Shown: positions 1-9,448 of the stretch, piece after piece
How the letters are laid out: each line of letters opens with the position of its first letter
How positions within the stretch are numbered: the stretch's first letter is position 1
From: Pseudomonas tohonis
GTDB lineage: Bacteria > Pseudomonadota > Gammaproteobacteria > Pseudomonadales > Pseudomonadaceae
Reading direction: 5' to 3'
DNA: 64,000 bases
Assembly: GCF_012767755.2 (NCBI RefSeq)
Contig: NZ_AP023189.1
Coordinates: 1,178,001 to 1,242,000, forward strand
Position numbers and translations under genes: made by a program
Notes under the pieces: generated by a model
Database searches by the model: none
The model's input: only the letters and a program-made list of their open reading frames with translations
What the model was told of the DNA's origin: nothing

Positions 1-2
1 GC

Positions 3-440
3 TCAGTGTGCCGGATATTCGGCCAGCACGCTCTCGCCGCCCTGGGCCGAGACGCCGATCACCTGGTAGGCGTCCTGCATGCCGTCCATCTCCATGCCCG
101 GCGAGCCCATGGGCATGCCCGGCACGGCGGCGCCGACCAGGTCCTGGCGCGCGCGCAGTGCCAGCACGTCCTTGGCCGGCACATGGCCCTCGACGAACTT
201 GCCGTCGATCACGCCGGTGTGGCACGAGCCCAGGCGGTGGGGCACGCCGAGGCGGGCCTTGACCGAGGCCATGTCGTTCTCGACGTGGTCGTTGACCTGG
301 ATGCCGTTGTCACGCAGGTGGCTGATCCAGGCCTTGCAGCAACCGCAGTTGGGGTCGCGGTAGACGTCCATGGAGACGGTTTCCGCGGCCTGGGCGAACA
401 GTGGGGCGAAGAACAGGGAGGCGAGAAGGGCACGGCGCAT
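3..440 (-). CDS. DUF411 metal-binding protein, periplasmic
   Basis: The 145-residue product starts with a Sec signal (about residues 1-19, ending AQAA) and continues into a DUF411 domain. The metal-site motif CGCC with Cys32, Cys34 and Cys35 is visible, followed by the family's GSCHTGVIDG and VEGHVPA segments. The tail is rich in Met and Gly (PGMPMGSPGMEMDGM), a pattern common in copper-handling proteins. DUF411 proteins are small periplasmic copper-binding proteins often placed near copper resistance genes; such neighbours, if any, would lie left of the window. The ATG at 440 has a good AGGAG site just upstream, so the longer upstream open frame is not used. Confidence 0.9.
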   Translation of the reverse strand: MRRALLASLFFAPLFAQAAETVSMDVYRDPNCGCCKAWISHLRDNGIQVNDHVENDMASVKARLGVPHRLGSCHTGVIDGKFVEGHVPAKDVLALRARQDLVGAAVPGMPMGSPGMEMDGMQDAYQVIGVSAQGGESVLAEYPAH

Positions 441-743
441 GGTGGGGGCTCCTGGAGGGGAAAATGGGCACAGCTTAGTCCTGCGGCCGGTGCGTTGCGC
501 GGCGGGGCTGTTACGGGATGTACGGGGGTTGATGCGGGTCATTTTTTCCGGTTTCGGTCCGCTGTTTCCCAGGGCCTGTACAGCATGGGTTTCGCTTCGC
601 TCGCGGAACGCCGCCCGACCCATCCTTGGAGGCACGCGGGTGGGTTTGGGGCGGCTTTCTGTAGGGGCGACTTCAGTCGCCAAGCGGCGCGCAGCGCCGC
701 CGCCCTCGTGGGAGCGAATTCATTCGCGAAAGGGCTCGCCTGC
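441..743. other. intergenic region holding one REP-like element
   Basis: About 300 bases between two genes on the minus strand. The part next to the DUF411 gene should carry its promoter, but I see no convincing -35/-10 pair. Positions 661-730 hold a REP-like triple hairpin, listed separately. No further gene is supported. Confidence 0.6.
661..730. repeat. REP-like triple hairpin, copy 1
   Basis: Three adjacent perfect inverted repeats are visible: GGCGACT-TC-AGTCGCC, then GCGGCGC-GCA-GCGCCGC, then GCGAAT-TC-ATTCGC. Nearly identical copies lie at 5008-5080 and 39536-39606, and the third hairpin alone recurs at 5199-5222. All lie between genes, as expected of pseudomonad REP/BIME sequences. 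Confidence 0.85.
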
Positions 744-1253
744 TCAGGGCGCCGGCCGCGCCGGGAAGCCCTGCAGCAGTTCGGCCACGGCCTTGTCGAA
801 GCCCTGCTGGGTCAGCTTGGGGTCTTGCAGCTGGCGGCTGATCTGGGCTTCGAACAGCACCCGTTCGTCGAAGCCGTCGAGGATGCGCAGGGCGAGGCGG
901 GCGCGTTCGTCCTGGGTCAGTTCGGTCTGGTTGTACACGGCGCCGCCGGGGGTGATCACCGGGCGCATGGTCACGCCGGGCTCGGGGGAGAGGCCCAGGG
1001 CGTAGATGATGGTCAGGTCGCTGCCCTTTTCCTGGTAGCGGTAGCCCTTGGCTTCCATGGCCTTGTGCAGGGCGTTGTCGAAGCGTTCCTCCAGGTCCTG
1101 GCGGTGGCCCGGGGCGCGCACCGGCTGGATGGTGAAGGTCATGTAGTGGTTGTCGCGCGCGGCGGGGGCGATGGTCACCTGGTCGTCGTGCGGGGCGGCG
1201 CAGGCGCCCAGCAGCATGGCGAGCAGCGGCAGGCTGAGGCGGGGCGGCAGCAT
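744..1253 (-). CDS. DUF4136 domain lipoprotein
   Basis: A 169-residue protein with an N-terminal lipoprotein signal: hydrophobic stretch PLLAMLLGACAAP with the lipobox LGAC, so Cys17 is the likely lipidated residue. The body matches the DUF4136 pattern of small envelope lipoproteins, with a variable first part, a YxxxxxxSDLTIIYALG-like strand, and a C-terminal helix ending in LLQGFP that resembles the family's LL..FPP end. Function is not known for this family. It stands alone between the REP element and a divergent DUF4345 gene. Confidence 0.8.
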   Translation of the reverse strand: MLPPRLSLPLLAMLLGACAAPHDDQVTIAPAARDNHYMTFTIQPVRAPGHRQDLEERFDNALHKAMEAKGYRYQEKGSDLTIIYALGLSPEPGVTMRPVITPGGAVYNQTELTQDERARLALRILDGFDERVLFEAQISRQLQDPKLTQQGFDKAVAELLQGFPARPAP

Positions 1254-1392
1254 GGGTGAACTCCTTGGAATGGGTCTTTCCAGAGCCTAGCCGCGGTGTT
1301 GCCGGGGTGCCCCGACCTTGCGATGGGTTGGGCGAACGAAACGATCCGCGACGGGTCTTTTGCAGATCGCTGCCGATCGGAGGAGAAAGGCG

Positions 1393-1914
1393 ATGCTACT
1401 TGCCCGGCTGATTCTGGTGGTCCAGATCCTGGTGTTCGCGGGTTTCGGCCTGGCCTACTGGTTCCGCCCCTACGAGATGGCCAATCTCAGCGGCATGCTG
1501 CTGATGGAGACCGCCTCGGTGAGCAACGTGCGTGTCTACTACGGCGGCCTGCAGGTCGGCCTGGCGCTGTTCCTGCTGTGGGCCCTGCGTGGGCGCGAGC
1601 TGATGCGGGCGGCGCTGATGATGCTGCTGCTGGTGCAGTCCGCCCTGGCCCTGGCGCGCATCGGTTCGCTGTGGCTGGACGACGGCACCCTGCAGAACTT
1701 CGATATCAGCTCCCTGGCCTACAAGGTGGCCACCGCGCTGCTGGCCGGCGTGGCCCTCGTGCAGCTGGCGCGCTACCGGGAACCGGAGCCGGACACCGCG
1801 CTGATCGGTGACCTGGACGACGAGGTCAACGAGCCGCTGCGCCGGGGCGGCGTGCGTGAAGGCCTGGTGGAACGCATCGACGAAGCGGCACCGCTGCCGC
1901 CTGAAAGGCCTTGA
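1393..1914 (+). CDS. DUF4345-type inner membrane protein
   Basis: The 173-residue product has four predicted hydrophobic segments in its first 130 residues (around 3-22, 45-65, 75-97 and 112-132), then a charged cytoplasmic tail rich in Glu and Arg. The arrangement, with conserved YYGGLQVGLALFLLWALR, fits the DUF4345 family of small integral membrane proteins of unknown role. I place the start at ATG 1393 because a strong GGAGGAG site sits 7 to 13 bases upstream and the longer frame adds only basic, non-membrane residues. The long acidic tail after residue 135 is unusual for such a small family. Confidence 0.75.
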   Translation: MLLARLILVVQILVFAGFGLAYWFRPYEMANLSGMLLMETASVSNVRVYYGGLQVGLALFLLWALRGRELMRAALMMLLLVQSALALARIGSLWLDDGTLQNFDISSLAYKVATALLAGVALVQLARYREPEPDTALIGDLDDEVNEPLRRGGVREGLVERIDEAAPLPPERP

Positions 1915-2008
1915 AACAGAGCCTTCGCCTGCGCGGCGACGGCCTGTCGGGCAGGCTTGGGAAACTTGCCTATCCTTTGGTTTTCAAGCCGATGAAGGAG
2001 GTGGTCCC

Positions 2009-2830
2009 ATGGATATAGACGCCCTATTTTCCAACCTGCACACCTTGCCCAGCATTCCCAAGGTGGCGCAGGACCTGATCCAGCAATTCGACAGCCCGAC
2101 CTCCAGCCTGGATGGCGTGGCGCGCAACATCGCCCTCGACCCGGTGATCGCCGCCAAGGTGCTGCGCCTGGCCAACTCCGCGCGTTTTCGCGGGGCGCGG
2201 GAGTCCACCAGCATCGAGGATGCGGCCATGCGCCTGGGCTTCAACACCCTGCGCACCCTGGTGATGGCCTCGGCCGTGACCGGCGCCTTCAAGGCCTCGC
2301 CCAACTACGACCTGAAGGGTTTCTGGCTGCACAGCTTCCAGGTGGCGAGCATCAGCCGCCTGCTGGCCAAGCAGAAGGGCGTGGACGCGGACACGGCGTT
2401 CACCTGCGGGATGATGCATGACATCGGCGAGCTGCTGATCCAGACCGGTGCCCCGGAGTTCGCCGAGAAGCTCAACAGCGGCAAGGGCGGCGCCACCGGG
2501 CGGGCCGCCAGCGAGACGCTGCAACTGGGGTTCGGCTACCCGGAAGTGGGCGCGGAGCTGGCGCGTCGCTGGCAACTGCCGGCGGTGATCCAGCAGGCCA
2601 TCGCCTACCAGGCGCGACCGATGCAGGCGCCGGCTGATGCGTTGCTGCCGCGCATTCTGGCCCAGGCGGTGCTGGTCAGCGAGGCGTTGCAGGCCCATGG
2701 CGGTGCCACCGAGGAGGCGCGGCAATCCCTGGAGGGCCCGCTGGTGGAGGGCGTGGACCTGGACGCGCTGTTCGCCGCGCTGCCGGCGGTGCTGGAGGCG
2801 GACAAGGCCTTCGCCGAACTGCTCACCTGA
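2009..2830 (+). CDS. HDOD domain signalling protein
   Basis: A 273-residue protein made almost entirely of one HDOD domain (roughly residues 8-210), a relative of HD phosphohydrolases without full catalytic residues. Typical landmarks are LPSIPKVAQDLIQQ at the start, VIAAKVLRLANSA, and CGMMHDIGELL. HDOD proteins act in bacterial signalling and stress control rather than catalysis; some affect biofilm and virulence regulators. The ATG at 2009 is chosen for its AAGGAGGT site at 1995-2002. It is followed directly by the promoter of the next operon, whose -35 begins 11 bases after the stop. Confidence 0.85.
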   Translation: MDIDALFSNLHTLPSIPKVAQDLIQQFDSPTSSLDGVARNIALDPVIAAKVLRLANSARFRGARESTSIEDAAMRLGFNTLRTLVMASAVTGAFKASPNYDLKGFWLHSFQVASISRLLAKQKGVDADTAFTCGMMHDIGELLIQTGAPEFAEKLNSGKGGATGRAASETLQLGFGYPEVGAELARRWQLPAVIQQAIAYQARPMQAPADALLPRILAQAVLVSEALQAHGGATEEARQSLEGPLVEGVDLDALFAALPAVLEADKAFAELLT

Positions 2831-2840
2831 AAACCGCCGC

Positions 2841-2869
2841 TTGACTTGGCGCAGCGGCAGGAATAATTT
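2841..2869 (+). promoter_or_regulatory. sigma-70 type promoter of the ilvA operon
   Basis: TTGACT (2841-2846) and TAATTT (2864-2869) are separated by exactly 17 bases, close to the ideal sigma-70 layout. The predicted start of transcription falls at about 2875-2878, that is, at or within three bases of the ATG of the leader peptide. This is an inference from sequence alone. Confidence 0.65.
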
Positions 2870-2907
2870 CCGGAACCATGAAATCGACCCCCCAGATGCT
2901 GCGCCAA
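2846..2907. promoter_or_regulatory. 10-bp inverted repeat spanning promoter and leader start
   Basis: TTGGCGCAGC (2846-2855) and GCTGCGCCAA (2898-2907) are perfect reverse complements, 42 bases apart. The left arm lies in the promoter spacer and the right arm inside the leader peptide frame, so it is more likely a protein-binding or looping site than an mRNA hairpin, as the left arm should not be transcribed. Confidence 0.35.
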
Positions 2908-2943
2908 CAGATTATTACCGCCATTCGATACTTGGCGGGTTGA
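2878..2943 (+). CDS. putative leader peptide of ilvA attenuator
   Basis: A 21-residue open frame, MKSTPQMLRQQIITAIRYLAG, ends 14 bases before an intrinsic terminator. It carries the run Ile-Ile-Thr-Ala-Ile (codons from 2911 to 2925), matching the amino acids made or consumed by the downstream threonine dehydratase. Its last codons overlap the segment that can pair alternatively with the terminator arm. The promoter places its start codon at or almost at the 5' end of the mRNA, so translation could be leaderless. Too short for ordinary gene finders. That it is translated is an inference. Confidence 0.6.
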   Translation: MKSTPQMLRQQIITAIRYLAG

Positions 2944-2990
2944 CCAGTACCTACACAGAAACCCGCCCTCGAGGCGGGTTTCTTCTTTCT
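2918..2990 (+). promoter_or_regulatory. attenuator with competing hairpins and terminator
   Basis: Four segments of a classical attenuator are visible. Segment 1 is CCGCC (2918-2922), inside the Thr/Ala codons of the leader. Segment 2 is GGCGGGTT (2934-2941). Segment 3 is AACCCGCC (2960-2967). Segment 4 is GGCGGGTT (2973-2980). Segments 1:2 and 3:4 leave the terminator formed: a 10-bp stem 2958-2967/2973-2982 followed by TTCTTTCTGTCT. Segments 2:3 pair perfectly over 8 bases and would prevent it. A ribosome stalled at the Ile-Ile-Thr codons would cover segment 1 and favour read-through into the operon. Confidence 0.65.
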
Positions 2991-3025
2991 GTCTCCTGGG
3001 CCCCAAGCGAACCTCAGGAGACGCC

Positions 3026-3438
3026 ATGCAACCATCCCCTCTCGTCCAGGCCGTGCAACGGGCGGACCAGCTGATCAATGCCGGGCGCTTCGATGCGCTG
3101 ATGGATTTCTACACCGACGATGCCGTGCTCGTCGTGCGCCCGGGCCTCAACGTCCAGGGCCGTGACGGCATCCGCCGCGCCTTCGATGCCATCGCCGCGC
3201 ATTTCCAGCACAGCCTTTGGGTCAGCCAGCGCGACCTGCAGGTGGTGGAGACCGGCGACACCGCGCTGGTCATGGGGCGTGCACGCATCCAGTGGCGGTC
3301 CGCCGACGGCTTCCTGTCCTTCCTCGAACGCAAGGCCACCTACGTGTTCCGCCGCCAGGCCGACGACAGCTGGCGCTGCGCCGTGGACAACTCCTATGGC
3401 ACCGACCTGCTCGACGCCGTCACCGGGGAGGCCTTGGC

Positions 3439-3442
<4 letters not shown>
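3026..3442 (+). CDS. NTF2-like (SnoaL/SgcJ-type) protein
   Basis: A 138-residue single-domain protein with the cone-shaped NTF2-like fold pattern: an N-terminal helix with DQLINAGRFDALMDFYTDDAVLVVRPG, GRDGIRRAFDAI, then strands ending in WRCAVDNSYGTDLL. Members include small isomerases, hydrolases and ligand binders; the substrate cannot be told. The start has a CAGGAG site at 3015-3020. Its stop overlaps the ilvA start (ATGA at 3439-3442), so the two are probably translationally coupled and share the attenuator upstream. A role in handling an unstable enamine/imine product of IlvA is conceivable but only speculation. Confidence 0.8.
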
Positions 3443-4965
<1,523 letters not shown>

Positions 4966-5007
4966 TGGGTTGAGGGACCGCGCGTATGGGGCCTGGCGCG
5001 GCGTCCT

Positions 5008-5080
5008 GTAGGGGCGACTTCAGTCGCCAAGCGGCGCGCAGCGCCGCCGCGCCCTTGTGGGAGCGAATTCATTCGCGATC
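5008..5080. repeat. REP-like triple hairpin, copy 2
   Basis: Almost the same sequence and three-hairpin order as 661-730: GGCGACT/AGTCGCC, GCGGCGC/GCGCCGC, GCGAAT/ATTCGC. It lies between the convergent ends of ilvA and trmA. Confidence 0.85.
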
Positions 5081-5134
5081 GGAGCGCCAGGCGGTCACCT
5101 CGGCCTGTTTCCGAGCGCGCCTCACCTCCGCCTT

Positions 5135-5164
5135 GGTGGAGGTAAAAAGCGACCTCCACCCTAC
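5135..5164 (+). repeat. AAGCG-loop hairpin, copy 1
   Basis: Stem GGTGGAGGT / ACCTCCACC around loop AAAAAGCG, followed by CTAC. One of nine intergenic hairpins with related ends and a conserved AAGCG loop but different, compensated inner stem bases (see findings). Confidence 0.75.
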
Positions 5165-5198
5165 ACAGCGGTCATGCCCGCGCGGCGGCAGGTTTTTT

Positions 5199-5222
5199 GT
5201 GGGAGCGAATTCATTCGCGATC
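5199..5222. repeat. REP-like single hairpin
   Basis: GTGGGAGCGAATTCATTCGC repeats the third hairpin of the REP-like triple (stem GCGAAT/ATTCGC). It stands alone 29 bases before the trmA stop codon on the opposite strand. Confidence 0.8.
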
Positions 5223-5251
5223 GGGGCACCAGGCGGTGACCCCGGCCGGAA

Positions 5252-6346
5252 TCAGCGACGCACCAGCAGCACACCCGATTCCATGTGGTGGGTGTAGGGG
5301 AACTGGTCGAACAGGGCGCAGCGCTCGATGCGGTGGGTGTCGTGCAGCTGGGCGACGTTGGCGGCCAGGGTCTCCGGGTTGCAGGAGATATAGAGGATGC
5401 GTTCGAAGCGGCGGGTCAGTTCGCAGGTGTCCGGGTCCATGCCGGCGCGGGGCGGGTCGACGAACACGGTGCCGAACGCGTAGCCCTTGAGGTCGATGCC
5501 GGCCAGGCGGCGGAACGGGCGCACCTCGTTGAGGGCCTCGGTCAGTTCCTCGGCGGAGAGGCGCACCAGGGTCACGTTGTCCACGCCGTTGTCGGCGAGG
5601 TTGGCCAGGGCGGCATTGACCGAGGTCTTGCTGATCTCGGTGGCCAGCACCTGGCGGGCGCGGGTGGCCAGGGGCAGGGTGAAGTTGCCGTTGCCGCAGT
5701 ACAGCTCCAGCAGGTCGTCCTGGCGCTCGCCCATGGCCTCGAAGGCCCAGGCCAGCATCTTCTGGCACACCTCGCCGTTGGGCTGGGTGAAGGCGCCTTC
5801 AGGCTGGCGGTAGCGGAAGGCGCGGCCGGCGACGGTCAGCTCCTCTTCCACGTAGTCGCGGCCGATGACGATGCGCTTGCCCTTGGAGCGGCCCACCAGG
5901 CTCACGCCCAGGTCGGCGGCGAGCGTCTCGGCCTCGGCCTTCCAGGCATCGTCCAGGGGGCGGTGGTAGCAGAGGGTGATCAGCGCATCGCCCGACAGGG
6001 TGGTGAGGAACTCCACCTGGAACAGCTTGAACGACAGCACCTGGCTCGCCTGCCAGCCGGCCTTCAGGCGCGGCATCAGCTCGTTGATGCGGCGGCTGGC
6101 GATGGGGAAGTCCTCGATCAGCACCGGGGTGAACTTGTCGCCGGCCTCGAACATCGCGTAGTGGCGGGTCTCGCCACCGGTCTCGCGCCACAGGCGGAAC
6201 TCGGCGCGCAGGCGGTAGTGCTCGCGGGGGGAGTCGAACACCGCCGGTTGCGGTGCGTCGAAGGGCGCCAGCAGGGCCTTGAGGCGCTCGGTCTTCTCGG
6301 CGAGCTGCGCGGCGTAGCCGGCGGGATCGAACTGCGGGCGGCTCAT
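5252..6346 (-). CDS. trmA: tRNA (uracil-5-)-methyltransferase
   Basis: The 364-residue enzyme uses S-adenosylmethionine to make 5-methyluridine at position 54 of the tRNA T-loop. Visible motifs are the SAM-binding [14 protein letters not shown], the FVDPPRAG motif, and CNPETL with the catalytic Cys322. It lacks an N-terminal TRAM domain and iron-sulphur cysteines, which separates TrmA from RlmD and RlmC. Its start overlaps the stop of the upstream permease by one base (TGATG), so the two genes probably share a transcript. Confidence 0.95.
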   Translation of the reverse strand: MSRPQFDPAGYAAQLAEKTERLKALLAPFDAPQPAVFDSPREHYRLRAEFRLWRETGGETRHYAMFEAGDKFTPVLIEDFPIASRRINELMPRLKAGWQASQVLSFKLFQVEFLTTLSGDALITLCYHRPLDDAWKAEAETLAADLGVSLVGRSKGKRIVIGRDYVEEELTVAGRAFRYRQPEGAFTQPNGEVCQKMLAWAFEAMGERQDDLLELYCGNGNFTLPLATRARQVLATEISKTSVNAALANLADNGVDNVTLVRLSAEELTEALNEVRPFRRLAGIDLKGYAFGTVFVDPPRAGMDPDTCELTRRFERILYISCNPETLAANVAQLHDTHRIERCALFDQFPYTHHMESGVLLVRR

Positions 6347-7638
6347 CAGTGGAAGAACCCCATCTTGATCACGAAGAGTACGGCGAGGATCACCAGCGCC
6401 GGGCTCAGTTCGTTGTAGCGGCCGGCCAGGGTCTTGATGGCGGCCCAGGCGATGAAGCCGAAGGCGATGCCGTCGGCGATGGAGTAGGTGAAGGGCATCG
6501 CCAGGGCGGTGATCAGCACCGGGGCGGCGGTGGTCAGGTCGTTCCAGTCGATCTCGGCCAGGCCCGAGGCCATCAGCACGGCGACGAAGAACAGCGCCGG
6601 CGCGGTGGCGAAGGCGGGCACGCTGCCGGCCAGCGGGGAGAGGAACAGCGCCAGCAGGAACAGGATGGCGACCACGATGGCGGTGAGGCCGGTGCGGCCA
6701 CCGGCGCTGACGCCGGCGGCGGATTCGATGTAGCTGGTGGTGGTGGAGGTGCCCAGCAGCGAGCCGCCCATGGCGGCGGTGGAGTCGGCGATCAGTGCGC
6801 GGCCCATCTTCGGCATGTGGCCGTCGGCACGCATCAGGCCGGCCTTCTTGGCCACGGCGATGAGGGTGCCGGAGTTGTCGAACAGGTCGACGAAGAGGAA
6901 GGCGAAGATCACGCTGACCAGGCCGATTTCCAGCGCGCCCTTGATGTCCAGCTGCAGGAAGGTGGGCGCCAGGGACGGCGGCATGGAGACGATGCCGCCG
7001 AACTTCGACACGCCCAGGCCGATGCCGGCGAGGGTGACGGCGAGGATGCCGATCAGCACGGCGCCGGTCACCTTGCGCGCCTCCAGGGCGACGATCAGGA
7101 AGAAGCCGAGCACCGCCAGCACCGGCTCGGGCTTGGCCAGGTCGCCCAGGGTCAGCATGGTCACCGGGTGGGCGGCGACGATGCCGGCCTTCTGCAGGGC
7201 GATCAGCGCCAGGAACAGGCCGATGCCGGCGGCGATGGCCGAGCGCAGCTCCAGGGGGATGCTGTTGATGATCCATTCGCGGATGCGGAAGATCGACAGC
7301 ACGAAGAACATGCACGCCGAGATGAACACCGCGCCCAGGGCCACCTGCCAGGTGTGGCCCATGTGCAGCACCACGGTGTAGGTGAAGAAGGCGTTCAGGC
7401 CCATGCCCGGGGCGAGGGCGATGGGGTAGTTGGCGATCAGGCCCATGATGGCCGAGCCGATGGCGGCCGCCAGGCAGGTGGCGACGAACACCGCGCCCTT
7501 GTCCATGCCGGTCTCGCCGAGGATGTCGGGGTTCACGAAGAGGATGTAGGCCATCGTCAGGAAGGTGGTGATCCCCGCCAGGACTTCGGTGCGTACGTTG
7601 GTGTCGTGCGCTCTGAGTTGGAACAGTTTTTCCAGCAT
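6346..7638 (-). CDS. NCS2 family purine permease (AzgA/GhxP type)
   Basis: A 430-residue integral membrane protein with 12 to 14 hydrophobic segments. The N-terminal part [21 protein letters not shown] and the later [16 protein letters not shown] and [19 protein letters not shown] motifs are typical of the AzgA branch of NCS2 transporters, which import adenine, guanine or hypoxanthine with protons. Specificity cannot be read from sequence. Start codon ATG 7638 is followed at once by the family's usual N-terminus. The overlap with trmA suggests an operon. The 290 bases upstream, towards the divergent molybdenum operon, show no riboswitch I can recognise. Confidence 0.9.
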   Translation of the reverse strand: MLEKLFQLRAHDTNVRTEVLAGITTFLTMAYILFVNPDILGETGMDKGAVFVATCLAAAIGSAIMGLIANYPIALAPGMGLNAFFTYTVVLHMGHTWQVALGAVFISACMFFVLSIFRIREWIINSIPLELRSAIAAGIGLFLALIALQKAGIVAAHPVTMLTLGDLAKPEPVLAVLGFFLIVALEARKVTGAVLIGILAVTLAGIGLGVSKFGGIVSMPPSLAPTFLQLDIKGALEIGLVSVIFAFLFVDLFDNSGTLIAVAKKAGLMRADGHMPKMGRALIADSTAAMGGSLLGTSTTTSYIESAAGVSAGGRTGLTAIVVAILFLLALFLSPLAGSVPAFATAPALFFVAVLMASGLAEIDWNDLTTAAPVLITALAMPFTYSIADGIAFGFIAWAAIKTLAGRYNELSPALVILAVLFVIKMGFFH

Positions 7639-7931
7639 GTGTGCTCCCCGTGACGTCTGCGCGTCGTGTTGGCCCGGACTGGATAGCAGTCAAGCACAGC
7701 GCCTGCGGTTGGGCGCCGTTTCTGCCAGCCCGGCAAAAAAGGCGCGCATCATACCAGCTCCCCCGGGGGCGGTGAATTTATGACCAGACGGGCAGCTTCG
7801 GTTTCGTCGGCACGCCCGCCGGGGCAGAAACCCTGAACCTCGGGGAAGACCGGCCAGTCCACCTCAAAGATGCGGGTATCCACACCCGCGCACCGCCCTT
7901 CGGGGCCGGACGAGACGAGCCCGAGGTCGAC

Positions 7932-8462
7932 ATGAGTGCCCTATCCAGCCCACGCCGAGGCCCCGCTGCCATCGGCCACCTGATCCAACTGGTCATCAAC
8001 GGCGAACCCCATCGGTTGCAGGTGGAGCCCTGGACGACGCTGCTCGACCTGCTGCGCGAGCGCCTCGACCTGGTGGGCACCAAGAAGGGCTGCGACCACG
8101 GCCAGTGCGGCGCCTGCACGGTGCTGCGCAACGGGGTGCGGATCAATGCCTGCCTGGCCCTGGCGGTGATGCAGGACGGCGCCGAGATCACCACGGTGGA
8201 GGGCCTGGAGCGTGGCGGCGAGTTGCACCCCATGCAGGCCGCGTTCATCCGCCACGATGCCTTCCAGTGCGGCTACTGCACGCCGGGACAGCTGTGCTCG
8301 GCGGTGGCCCTGGCCCGCGAGAACCGCGCCCACGACCGCGACGCCATCCGTGAGCAGATGAGCGGCAACCTGTGCCGCTGCGGTGCCTACGCCAACATCC
8401 TCGACGCCATCGAGGAGGCGCTGCCGGCCTGCCGTGGCGCCGCCGAGGGGGACGCCGCATGA
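7932..8462 (+). CDS. molybdenum hydroxylase 2Fe-2S subunit, PaoA-like
   Basis: The 176-residue iron-sulphur subunit of a xanthine-oxidase-family enzyme. The first, plant-ferredoxin-like cluster motif is CDHGQCGACTV, and the second cluster is bound by CGYC (about residue 114) and CRCG (about 152). In E. coli PaoA the protein carries a long Tat signal; here only about 18 residues precede the ferredoxin fold, so no export signal is visible. It overlaps the next gene by four bases (ATGA). Together with the two following genes it forms an alpha-beta-gamma enzyme that oxidises aldehydes or heterocycles. Confidence 0.9.
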   Translation: MSALSSPRRGPAAIGHLIQLVINGEPHRLQVEPWTTLLDLLRERLDLVGTKKGCDHGQCGACTVLRNGVRINACLALAVMQDGAEITTVEGLERGGELHPMQAAFIRHDAFQCGYCTPGQLCSAVALARENRAHDRDAIREQMSGNLCRCGAYANILDAIEEALPACRGAAEGDAA

Positions 8463-9448
8463 CGCCTTTCAGCTACGAACGCCCCGAGGAGCTGGACCAG
8501 GCGCTGGCGCTGGCCGGCCCCGGCGCGCGCTTCATCGCCGGCGGCACCAACCTGGTGGACCTGATGAAGGAGGACGTCGAGCGGCCCGAACGGCTGATCG
8601 ACATCACCGCGCTGCCCCTGCACGGCGTGCTGGTCGGCGAGGGCGGCGGCCTGCGCGTCGGCGCCCTGGTGAGCAATGCCGACCTGGCCTGGCACCCGCG
8701 CGTGCAGAGCCACTACCCGCTGCTGGCCGAGGCGCTGCTGGCGGGCGCCTCGCCGCAGCTGCGCAACATGGCCACCGTCGGCGGCAACCTGCTGCAACGC
8801 ACCCGCTGCCAGTACTTCTACGACGTGGCCACGCCCTGCAACAAGCGCGAGCCCGGCAGCGGCTGCCCGGCGCGCACGGGGCTCAACCGCAACCACGCGA
8901 TACTCGGTGCCAGCGAGCACTGCGTGGCCACCCATCCCTCGGACATGTGCGTGGCCCTGGCGGCGCTGGAGGCCGTCGTGCACGTCGCCGGCCCCGGCGG
9001 CACGCGGGCGATCCCCTTCGCCGACTTCCACCGCCTGCCGGGCGACGAGCCGCAGCGCGACAATCACCTGGCGGCGGACGAACTGATCACCGAGATCGAG
9101 CTGCCGCCGTCGCCCTTCGCCCGCCACAGCGCCTACCTGAAGATCCGGGATCGCGCTTCCTACGCCTTCGCCCTGGTCTCGGTGGCGGCGGCCCTGCGCC
9201 TGGATCACGGCGTCATCGCCGAGGCGCGCATCGCCCTGGGCGGTGTGGCGCACAAACCCTGGCGCCAGCCCGAGGCCGAGGCGGCACTGGTGGGCAAACC
9301 CTGCACGCCGGCCTCCTTCCGCGTCGCCGCCGACCGGCTGCTGCAAGGGGCCGAGGGGCTGGGGCGCAACAATTTCAAGGTGGAACTGGCCCGCCGCGCG
9401 GTGATCCGCGCCCTGGCCGACGCCGCCAAGGGAGGGCCCCACGCATGA
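8459..9448 (+). CDS. molybdenum hydroxylase FAD subunit, PaoB-like
   Basis: The 329-residue FAD-binding subunit. The FAD motif appears as FIAGGTNLVDLMK near residue 35 and again as QLRNMATVGGNLLQRT around residue 101. It also has Cys117, Cys127 and Cys136 in RCQYFYD...PCNKREPGSGC, the insert that in E. coli PaoB binds an extra 4Fe-4S cluster, so this is PaoB-type rather than ordinary XdhB-type. It overlaps both neighbours by four bases (ATGA), an arrangement of tight translational coupling that gives equal subunit amounts. Confidence 0.92.
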   Translation: MTPFSYERPEELDQALALAGPGARFIAGGTNLVDLMKEDVERPERLIDITALPLHGVLVGEGGGLRVGALVSNADLAWHPRVQSHYPLLAEALLAGASPQLRNMATVGGNLLQRTRCQYFYDVATPCNKREPGSGCPARTGLNRNHAILGASEHCVATHPSDMCVALAALEAVVHVAGPGGTRAIPFADFHRLPGDEPQRDNHLAADELITEIELPPSPFARHSAYLKIRDRASYAFALVSVAAALRLDHGVIAEARIALGGVAHKPWRQPEAEAALVGKPCTPASFRVAADRLLQGAEGLGRNNFKVELARRAVIRALADAAKGGPHA

